Assembly: GCA_902494245.1 (NCBI GenBank)
Contig: CABUSR010000021.1
Location: forward strand, 1 to 34,252
From: an uncultured Collinsella sp.
Lineage (GTDB): Bacteria; Actinomycetota; Coriobacteriia; Coriobacteriales; Coriobacteriaceae
DNA: 34,252 nucleotides
Direction of reading: 5' to 3'
The notes below the pieces were generated by a model, which was not told the origin of the DNA, did not search any database, and was given only the letters and a program-made list of their open reading frames with translations. The position numbers and the translations under genes were made by a program. This document shows positions 15,011 through 21,636 of this stretch, piece after piece. Positions within the stretch are counted from its first letter, which is position 1. Each line of letters begins with the position of its first letter.

Positions 15011-15850
15011 CTAGGACTCCTGCGGCAGGCGCTTCTTGCCTTTGCGGGCGCGGTTTCTAAAGTTCTCGACGGCCTCTTCCATGCCCAGAGGTACATAGGT
15101 GAGCGCATCGAGGTTTTCGGGCAGGTAGCAGGCAAGGCTTTGCTCCTGCGCGCGGCCCGCCGCGAGCTGTTCATCGCTGGGCTGCGCTCCAGGTGTGGCG
15201 CGAATGCCATAGACGGCGGCACCCATCTCGCGCGTGCGGCGCTCGTACTCGGTCTCGGGATGCTCGGGATGGTCGCGGCGTACGTCGTCACTTACCCAAA
15301 GCGTGTCGTAGCCGGCCGCGGCAAACTGTCCCAGGGCGTAATCGCGCAATGGTTTGCTGTCGGTGCGCAGCGTGACGGTGGCGTTGGCTGCAAAGAGCGG
15401 GCGGTAGAGCATCAAATGGTCGACATGGACGAGTCGTTTTTTGGCGTACTTGGCCTTGGGCTGCGGCGTGGGAAAGTTGATGGTGACGGCATCGAGCTCG
15501 CCTGCGGCAAATAGCTGTGGCAGCGATGCGGCGCCTCGGGGCAGGACGAGTGCGTTGGATAGCTCCTGCTCGCAGATTTTCTGCGCGGCATAGGCAATGC
15601 AGATGGGCTCCTGGTCCATGCCGATAAAGAGGGTGTTTGGCTCGTGGCCCGCGCGCTCTACAAGGTACGTTCCCTTGCCACAGCCAAGATCCAGGTGAAG
15701 GTGTTCGAAGGGCTTGCTGCCAGCTGGCGCACAAGCCTCGCGCCAATCTCCGGCATAAGCCTCGGGGTTCGTCTCGATCGCATCGGCGTAGCGCTCCAGG
15801 CGCTCCTCGAGCACAAAGTTCTTAGGCGTGCGAACGTGGACGGCTCCCAT
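15011..15850 (-). CDS. trmB: TrmB-like tRNA (guanine-N7-)-methyltransferase
   Basis: The 279-residue protein has the SAM-binding motif DLGCGKG (54-60) and the TrmB signature NFPTPQPKAKYAKKRLV (125-141), a variant of the usual NFPDPWPKxRHxKRR. TrmB makes m7G46 in the tRNA variable loop. The Asp-to-Thr and Trp-to-Gln changes in the signature, and a C-terminal extension of about 60 residues rich in Arg/Lys at its end, are unusual, so activity should not be taken for granted. AGGAG precedes the ATG by four bases. The Trm9-like methyltransferase lies upstream on the same strand, with a terminator between. Confidence 0.82.
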   Translation of the reverse strand: MGAVHVRTPKNFVLEERLERYADAIETNPEAYAGDWREACAPAGSKPFEHLHLDLGCGKGTYLVERAGHEPNTLFIGMDQEPICIAYAAQKICEQELSNALVLPRGAASLPQLFAAGELDAVTINFPTPQPKAKYAKKRLVHVDHLMLYRPLFAANATVTLRTDSKPLRDYALGQFAAAGYDTLWVSDDVRRDHPEHPETEYERRTREMGAAVYGIRATPGAQPSDEQLAAGRAQEQSLACYLPENLDALTYVPLGMEEAVENFRNRARKGKKRLPQES

Positions 15851-15905
15851 GAGGCTCCTTGGTCATAAATGCGAAACGCATGGCCGCGCGTTCCGTCAAT
15901 GGGTT

Positions 15906-15930
15906 GAAAAGGGCGGGCATAGATTGCCCG
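15906..15930 (-). terminator. Terminator of the Trm9-like methyltransferase gene
   Basis: On the minus strand CGGGCA (15925-15930) pairs with TGCCCG (15914-15919), followed by CCCTTTTC. It lies about 40 bases past the methyltransferase stop and before the trmB start, so the two genes have separate transcripts. Confidence 0.65.
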
Positions 15931-15967
15931 AAAGATGTGGTGCGGCTCGGCGGCGAGTCGTCGGTGC

Positions 15968-16840
15968 CTACAGGCGCTTGAGAATCACATAGCGGTTGAG
16001 CTCGCCGCTACGACCGTCGGCATGGAAGCGCTCAAGCTCGCGCACGGGGACCTCGCCGCTCTTGTAGAACGTACGGACGCCGCGCACCAGGTCGGTGATC
16101 TGCTGATCGTCAAAGTGATGGCAATAGCGGTAGGCGTGGCGGTCGTTTTGCCAGCCGATGAGGTGGTCGCCGGCTTCAAACTGTGCGGAATCGTAACCCT
16201 CAAACGGCGGGGTGAGCTCGGCGCGGGCTTCGGCGCGAACAGCCTTGCGCGCCATGCGCTCGTCGTTCATAAACTCCCAAAAGCTGATGGCGATGATGCC
16301 GCCCGGGCGCGTCTGGCGCACCAGGGCGTCGAGCACGCGTACACGGTACTCGCACGACGGCACATGGTGCATAAAGCCAAAGCAGACCGAGATGTCGGCG
16401 AGCGGGGCGTCGAAAAGCACGTCGGGCGTCTCGGCGGGGTTGAGCTTCATAAGGGCGTCGAGCACGTCGAGTTCCTGGAAGTGCAGGTTGGGAATGCGCA
16501 GCGCGTGGCCATGTGCATCGATGGCCAGGTCTTGGCACGAGTCGACACCATAGAACTCAAACGGGCAGCTGGCATCTGCCGAGGGGTTTGCGCCATCGAC
16601 GCCCTTGGCGGCAAGTGCGCCGCCGGCGGCAAAGTTCTCGAATCGCATATTGCCACAGGCAAGATCGAAGACGCGGACGGGATGCTCGATCGTGGCGACG
16701 TCGAGCTGTTCGAGCGCGATATCCATGGTGCGTACCCAGCCGGGCCACGGGGCCTGGCGCGTATCGGAAAAGGAAGCGGAGTGCTCGCGATAGAACGTGT
16801 TGTTGAGCTGGATGAGCGATGAGGCGAAATCGCGGTTCAC
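15968..16840 (-). CDS. Class I SAM-dependent methyltransferase resembling Trm9/ALKBH8 wobble-uridine methyltransferases
   Basis: The 290-residue protein has motif I DLACGNMRF (59-67), and several segments line up, from memory, with yeast Trm9. SFSDTRQAPWPGW (23-35) matches HFSQTRYKPWP; FMHHVPSCEYRVRVLDAL matches the Trm9 HH...RRVEV segment; the Trp in ISFWEF and the HAYRYCHHF strand match YCWAL and YRYYH; LNRYVILKRL matches the C-terminus. Trm9 methylates cm5U at wobble position 34 to mcm5U, after Elongator. An Elp3 homologue lies 2 kb away at 18827. GTG 16840 is chosen because GGAGGGAG precedes it; ATG 16888 is also open but lacks a ribosome site. A general methyltransferase remains possible. 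Confidence 0.75.
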   Translation of the reverse strand: MNRDFASSLIQLNNTFYREHSASFSDTRQAPWPGWVRTMDIALEQLDVATIEHPVRVFDLACGNMRFENFAAGGALAAKGVDGANPSADASCPFEFYGVDSCQDLAIDAHGHALRIPNLHFQELDVLDALMKLNPAETPDVLFDAPLADISVCFGFMHHVPSCEYRVRVLDALVRQTRPGGIIAISFWEFMNDERMARKAVRAEARAELTPPFEGYDSAQFEAGDHLIGWQNDRHAYRYCHHFDDQQITDLVRGVRTFYKSGEVPVRELERFHADGRSGELNRYVILKRL

Positions 16841-17107
16841 GGCGCGGAACTCCCTCCGTTGGCGGTGCGGAATAAACAGTACGACCATACTACCGTTAAC
16901 GCCGCAACGGGGACAACCAAGCTACGGGTCATTGCTTTGTTTGGACACATTTCCGCAGCTCATATGCGCCCGCAACCGCCGGTTGTCAAAAATCTCACTA
17001 GAATAGGTGGCATGCTTTTGGCGGTGGCGGATAGATTTTTAACTGTGCAAGGCGCCTTAAGAACAAAAGTGGTCCGGCGGTACGGCTGGCATCACATAGG
17101 AGGAACC

Positions 17108-17830
17108 ATGAATGTAGAAACTGCGCAGCGGCTCGCCGACCTTCGCCGCAGCAAAGGCTTTAGTCAAGAAGGGCTGGCACGAAAGCTGGGACTGTCGCGC
17201 CAGGCGGTCAGTAAATGGGAGCGCGCGGAGAGCTCGCCCGATACCGAGAACCTGATCTCGCTCGCCAAACTCTATGGTGTGAGCCTGGACGAGCTGCTCA
17301 ATCCGAGCGACGAGATCGAGGACGATATCGAGTTTGAGAACGAGGACCGCGCTCGTCAGCGCGAGGCCGAGGCGGCAGAGCGCGCACGCACCCATGAGGC
17401 GGCGGCACGAGCTACCGAGGCGGCAACACAGGCGAGTGACGCCGCCGCCAAGGCGGCGCAAGCGGCAAGCTGGAGTGCACAGGCCGCTAATGCCGCTACG
17501 GCGCAGGCGACGAGTGGCACCGCGGTTGGCTCGACTCCGGTGAAGGGCCCGTTCCAGTCGTTCCCGTATTGGGCCGTGTGCTGGCTACTGTTCTTTTTGC
17601 TGATGTTCCTGTTTGGTGCCGGCCCCTTTGCCGCACTGATCTTCTTTACGATTCCCATCTATCACTGGGTGGCGCGTGCGCTCGATGGTGATTGGGCACG
17701 CGGGGATATTCAGGTTGGTCCGGCGCCGGCGGCGGTCAGGGCCCAGGGGAAGGATACTTCTGCGGAACCTGATGCTGACGTGGCTACCGCGGCCACCGCT
17801 GAGCCATGTGCCAAAGAAGGTGACGAATGA
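17108..17830 (+). CDS. Membrane-anchored XRE-family transcriptional regulator
   Basis: The 240-residue protein has an N-terminal XRE helix-turn-helix (about 5-60: LRRSKGFSQEGLARKLGLSR then QAVSKWERAESSP). An acidic segment and an Ala-rich, probably coiled region (about 75-135) follow. Two hydrophobic helices lie around residues 150-190 (WAVCWLLFFLLMFLFG and FAALIFFTIPIYHWVA) and the C-terminus is low-complexity. GGAGG lies five bases before ATG 17108; the frame is open further upstream without a ribosome site. Its stop overlaps the start of the DUF4097 gene by four bases (ATGA), so the two are translated together. The pair may be a one-component envelope sensor; the signal is unknown. Confidence 0.85.
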   Translation: MNVETAQRLADLRRSKGFSQEGLARKLGLSRQAVSKWERAESSPDTENLISLAKLYGVSLDELLNPSDEIEDDIEFENEDRARQREAEAAERARTHEAAARATEAATQASDAAAKAAQAASWSAQAANAATAQATSGTAVGSTPVKGPFQSFPYWAVCWLLFFLLMFLFGAGPFAALIFFTIPIYHWVARALDGDWARGDIQVGPAPAAVRAQGKDTSAEPDADVATAATAEPCAKEGDE

Positions 17831-18729
17831 TGAAGCTTTCGCATGAATCCAAGCTGCGCCTGGGCGTCGGCATCGGAGCGTTTGTACTGATTATCGGGCT
17901 TGTTTTTGGCGTTTCGCGGACTTTGATTCATTTTGATGGCCCGTGGGATCTCGACGATGTTATACCCGGCTTGTCCGGTATGGACGATGTGGTTGATGAC
18001 GACGATTTTATGAACGATGGCGGTAACTATTCCGCTCGGCCTCAGCAGCTTTCGTGTACGACCTTTGATGCCGATGAGTTTCGCTACCTCGATTTCGATA
18101 TCGATGCGGCTACGGTGGACGTCAAGGTTATTGATGGTAACAAGGCTCGCGTTATCGAGCGGGGACGCGTTGCCAATGGTATGGATGCCTCCAAGGCCGC
18201 GACGCAGAACATCGCATCCGTCGAGGACTCGACGCTCAAGGTTTCCCAGTTTGGAAGTGATGACGGTAAGGCAATCGATCGCTCAGTTACGGTCGAGCTG
18301 CCGCGCCGTGTTGCCGAACATCTGAAGGGAGTCAACGCGCACGTGGGCTCGGGTGATCTGCAGATTGCCGGTGTCACCTGTGATGGTTTCGACCTTTTCC
18401 TGGGTGCGGGAGATGTAGAGTTTGCGGGCAGCGTGACTGATGCGCTCAGTGCTGAGGTCGGTTCGGGCGATGTGACGTTCGAGCTCTACCAGGCCCCCGC
18501 GAAGTCGATGGACGTAAGCGTGGACTCGGGCGATGTGGAGATGACGGTTCCGAACTCTACGGGCTTTAAGGCGAGCCTCACCGTGGGCAGCGGTGACTTC
18601 GAGAGCGATTTCCTTCCGCTTGGCTACGATGGCGAGACCATATTGAATCTTGAATTCGACAACGGCGATAAGTCTGCTACGTATCGTTTCGAGGTCGGTT
18701 CGGGCGACATGTCGTTTGATCCGGAGTGA
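17827..18729 (+). CDS. Membrane-anchored DUF4097 beta-repeat protein
   Basis: The 300-residue protein has one N-terminal membrane helix (about 11-31) and a predicted extracytoplasmic beta-helix of the DUF4097 type. Six near-copies of a VGSGD motif recur about every 17-40 residues (VGSGDL, LGAGDV, VGSGDV, VDSGDV, VGSGDF, VGSGDM), each probably one turn. The segment just after the membrane helix is very acidic (DDVVDDDDF). DUF4097 proteins often sit beside regulators or anti-sigma-like membrane proteins, as here with the XRE gene. Function is unknown; a role in envelope sensing is inferred from context. Confidence 0.82.
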   Translation: MMKLSHESKLRLGVGIGAFVLIIGLVFGVSRTLIHFDGPWDLDDVIPGLSGMDDVVDDDDFMNDGGNYSARPQQLSCTTFDADEFRYLDFDIDAATVDVKVIDGNKARVIERGRVANGMDASKAATQNIASVEDSTLKVSQFGSDDGKAIDRSVTVELPRRVAEHLKGVNAHVGSGDLQIAGVTCDGFDLFLGAGDVEFAGSVTDALSAEVGSGDVTFELYQAPAKSMDVSVDSGDVEMTVPNSTGFKASLTVGSGDFESDFLPLGYDGETILNLEFDNGDKSATYRFEVGSGDMSFDPE

Positions 18730-18776
18730 CATGCGGTTTTCGGAGATCGGTACATATAGGCATGCTCTTTGATGAA

Positions 18777-18806
18777 GGCGCCGAAGCCGAGATCGGCTCC
18801 GGCGCC
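18777..18806 (+). terminator. Hairpin terminator after DUF4097
   Basis: GGCGCCG and CGGCGCC pair, with AGCCGA/TCGGCT inside and one mismatch, around a two-base loop. The T-run is short (TTTGCCTTT), so read-through into elp3 is possible. Confidence 0.6.
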
Positions 18807-18814
18807 TTTGCCTT

Positions 18815-18820
18815 TACAAT
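18815..18820 (+). promoter_or_regulatory. TACAAT -10 box for a possibly leaderless elp3 transcript
   Basis: TACAAT at 18815-18820 ends six bases before the A of the elp3 ATG (18827). A transcript from this box would start at or next to the start codon. No -35 box is evident at the right distance, and no good ribosome site fits between the box and the ATG. Confidence 0.45.
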
Positions 18821-18826
18821 GGGGAC

Positions 18827-20731
18827 ATGGAACAGATTATCTTGAACATACTCGAGGCCCTGCGTCGCGGCGAGACCGTGGACGACAAAGCGCTCGTCAA
18901 ACTGATACATGCCGAGGCGCGCCGTGAGGGTGCCGACAAACGCGATTTGGCCAAGCGCCGTCTGCTGCCGTTCTACCAGCGGGTTAAACGTGAGGAGCCG
19001 GTTCGGTGGGCTGCGTGGAATGTCGATTCCGATCTGGAGCGTCAACTGCTGCAGGTCCTGCGTATGAAGCCGCGCCGAACGGCCTCGGGCGTGGCGACCA
19101 TTACCGTCATTACCAAGCCCTGGCCATGCTCGGGCGATTGCCTGTTTTGCCCCAACGATCTGCGCATGCCCAAGAGCTATCTGCACGCCGAGCCGGCATG
19201 CGCCCGTGCGGAGCAAAATTGCTTTGACCCGTATCTGCAGGTGAGCGCTCGCCTGACCGCGCTTTCGCAGATGGGGCATGCGACCGATAAGATCGAGCTC
19301 ATTGTGCTTGGCGGTACCTGGAGCGACTATCCGGAAGGCTATCAGACATGGTTTATGTCGGAGCTTTTCCGTGCACTCAATGACGATGCCGTCGCCGGCG
19401 TGGCGGCCAACCCCATGTTGGCACGTCCGGGCATCAGCCGTGCCGAGGCGGGGCGTCTGCTCGATGACGCTCCCGCCGATGCCCTGCCGCCTGTGGTAGC
19501 GGAGCGCCGTGAGCGCTATCGGGCCGCCGGCATTGCGACAGACGAGGTCGAGCTTGCTGCCGGCGTTGCCGACGAGCAGGGGCGTGTGGATGCTGCCGTG
19601 GGCGGCTATAACCGTGCGGTGCGTCGTCTGTACGGTCCCGGTACGCCGTGGGGCGAGGTCACTGAGTGGCAGACGGCAACGATGGAGGAGCTTGAGCGTC
19701 AGCAGCGCATCAACGAGACGGCGAAGCATCGCGTGGTGGGGCTCGTTATCGAGACGCGTCCCGATGCCGTAACGCCGCAGGCGCTTACGCTCATCCGCCG
19801 CCTGGGCTGCACCAAGATCCAGATGGGTATTCAGAGTCTCGACCAACATTTGCTCGATATCAACGAGCGTCGTATTTCGGTGGCTCAGATCGAGCGGGCG
19901 TTTTCGCTTGCGCGTCTGTTTGGCTTTAAGATCCACGCGCATTTTATGCTCAACTTGCTGGGCGCCACGCCCGAGGGGGACAAGCGCGACTACGAGCGCT
20001 TTATGACCGAGGGGGCCTTTATGCCCGACGAGGTCAAGGTCTACCCGTGCGCGCTCATCGAGGGCTCGCGTCTGGTGGGCCGCTATGAGCGCGGCGAGTG
20101 GCGCCCCTATACCGAGGAAGAACTGCTCGATGTGCTGGCCGACGACATCGTGGTGACGCCGGCGTTCTGCCGCATCAGCCGCATGATCCGCGACTTTAGC
20201 TCCGACGACATCATGGTGGGCAACAAGAAGCCCAACCTGCGTCAGCTCGTTGAGAACCGCCTGGCTGCTCGGGGTGACGGTGCGACGGTGCGCGAGATTC
20301 GCTATCGCGAGATCAGTACCGCGGGTGCCGACCTGGATGAACTGTCTCTTGATGAGGTCGCTTACGAGACGCCGGTGACGCGTGAACGCTTTTTGCAGTG
20401 GGTGACGCCCGAAGGCAAGATCGCCGGCTTTTTGCGTCTGTCGCTGCCCGTTCGCGCTTTTGTTGCCGCACATGCGGACGAGTTGCCGACGATGCCGGAC
20501 GAGGCGATGATTCGCGAGGTACACGTGTATGGCATGGCGGCGCGCGTGGGGGATCAAGGCCAGGCAGCCCAGCACCATGGATTGGGACGGTCGCTGGTGG
20601 AGCGTGCGTGCCATATTGCTCGGGACGCGGGCTATGCGCGCATCAACGTGATCAGCGCGATTGGTACGCGCGAGTACTATCGCCATCTTGGATTTTATGA
20701 CTATGGCCTTTATCTGCAAAAGGAGCTCTAG
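18827..20731 (+). CDS. elp3: Bacterial Elp3: radical SAM plus GNAT tRNA wobble-uridine carboxymethyl-type enzyme
   Basis: The 634-residue protein matches Elp3 end to end. The radical SAM region has KPRRTASGVATITVITKPWP (81-100) followed by Cys101, Cys105 and Cys108. EPACARAEQNCFDPY (122-136), GGTWSDYP (162-169) and VIETRPD (307-313) follow. The C-terminal acetyltransferase domain (about 562-634) has IREVHVYG, acetyl-CoA loop QHHGLGRSL (582-590) and NVISAIGTREYYRHLGF. Elp3 uses SAM radical chemistry and acetyl-CoA to start cm5U34 synthesis in tRNA. An insertion of about 100 residues (187-285) lies between the GGT and ETRPD motifs, explaining the length above the usual 550. The SpeE-like gene starts at the next base after its stop. 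Confidence 0.92.
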   Translation: MEQIILNILEALRRGETVDDKALVKLIHAEARREGADKRDLAKRRLLPFYQRVKREEPVRWAAWNVDSDLERQLLQVLRMKPRRTASGVATITVITKPWPCSGDCLFCPNDLRMPKSYLHAEPACARAEQNCFDPYLQVSARLTALSQMGHATDKIELIVLGGTWSDYPEGYQTWFMSELFRALNDDAVAGVAANPMLARPGISRAEAGRLLDDAPADALPPVVAERRERYRAAGIATDEVELAAGVADEQGRVDAAVGGYNRAVRRLYGPGTPWGEVTEWQTATMEELERQQRINETAKHRVVGLVIETRPDAVTPQALTLIRRLGCTKIQMGIQSLDQHLLDINERRISVAQIERAFSLARLFGFKIHAHFMLNLLGATPEGDKRDYERFMTEGAFMPDEVKVYPCALIEGSRLVGRYERGEWRPYTEEELLDVLADDIVVTPAFCRISRMIRDFSSDDIMVGNKKPNLRQLVENRLAARGDGATVREIRYREISTAGADLDELSLDEVAYETPVTRERFLQWVTPEGKIAGFLRLSLPVRAFVAAHADELPTMPDEAMIREVHVYGMAARVGDQGQAAQHHGLGRSLVERACHIARDAGYARINVISAIGTREYYRHLGFYDYGLYLQKEL

Positions 20732-21610
20732 ATGAACAAGCCGAGTGTTTCTGCCGGCGTCGTTGCCGGCGTTGCTCTGGGGGCCGCGGCGCTTGGTGCG
20801 GCCGCCGTCGCTGTTCGTGCTGCCTGTCTGCAGGTTGCGCGAACCCGCAATGGGTTGGCGCGTGTGAAGCGCGTGCACGACGAGGGCGGCGACGAAGTCC
20901 GCGTATTGGTACAAGGCGGCGTCTACCAAAGTGCAAGCTACGTTGGCGAGCGTTGGGCGGAGCCCGTCTTTACGTACTATCGTTCGTTTGACGACGTGTT
21001 TGAGGCCGAGGATGCGATGCGCGACGCTTACGGTCACGGTATCGACCGCATGCTTATGCTGGGCGGCGGCGGGTTTGCCTATCCCAAGTTCGCGCTGATG
21101 TCGCACGAGGACTTGTGCATGGACGTTATCGAGTATGACGGAGAGATTACGCGCCTAGCGCGCCGCTGGTTCTACCTGGACGAGCTGGAGCGTGCGGTGG
21201 GCGACCGCTTGCGGGTGATTACCGCTGAGGCTCGCTCGTATTTGGGTGTGACGAGCGTGGGCCATCGTCGCTACGACGTGGTCGTGAGCGATTGCTTTGG
21301 CGGTGCCGAGCCCGTACGCGAGCTGGCGACGGTTGAGGCATTGCGTTTGGTGCGGGGCAGCTTGAACCCGGGCGGCATCTACGTTGCCAATATCGTGAGC
21401 GCAAACGAGGGGAGCGACGTGACGTTCCTGCGCGACTGCGCTGCCACGGCACTCGAGGTATTCGCCCACGCCTGGGTGGTCCCGTGTGGCGATGCGGAGT
21501 TCGGCGGCGAGGAGAACTACCTGCTCATTGCCAGCGACGGCGACTATGCCTTTGCCGAAGCCGTGCCCTTCGACACCGACTTCCTCGGCACCGTCCTTCA
21601 CGACAAATAA
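20732..21610 (+). CDS. Spermidine synthase-like (SpeE-fold) protein with N-terminal membrane segment
   Basis: The 292-residue protein starts with a hydrophobic helix (about 7-32, Ala/Gly/Val-rich), probably a membrane anchor. A Rossmann methyltransferase-like domain of the polyamine synthase type follows: MLMLGGGGFAYPKF (motif I), MDVIEYDGEI (acidic strand end) and YDVVVSDCFGG (the catalytic aspartate region in SpeE). LNPGGIYVANIVS follows later. Such proteins with no decarboxylase partner may have lost polyamine transfer activity. Its ATG directly abuts the elp3 stop, with GGAG inside the end of elp3, so it is translated from the elp3 transcript. A functional link to tRNA modification is not shown. 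Confidence 0.8.
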   Translation: MNKPSVSAGVVAGVALGAAALGAAAVAVRAACLQVARTRNGLARVKRVHDEGGDEVRVLVQGGVYQSASYVGERWAEPVFTYYRSFDDVFEAEDAMRDAYGHGIDRMLMLGGGGFAYPKFALMSHEDLCMDVIEYDGEITRLARRWFYLDELERAVGDRLRVITAEARSYLGVTSVGHRRYDVVVSDCFGGAEPVRELATVEALRLVRGSLNPGGIYVANIVSANEGSDVTFLRDCAATALEVFAHAWVVPCGDAEFGGEENYLLIASDGDYAFAEAVPFDTDFLGTVLHDK

Positions 21611-21636
21611 GTCTCCCCGTCCCAAAAAGACTGGTC

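Noticed and set aside
18677..21106. A very long open frame (809 codons) on the minus strand opposite elp3 and the SpeE-like gene
   Set aside because: It is the shadow of two well-recognised plus-strand genes in GC-rich DNA, has no family features and runs across two gene boundaries.
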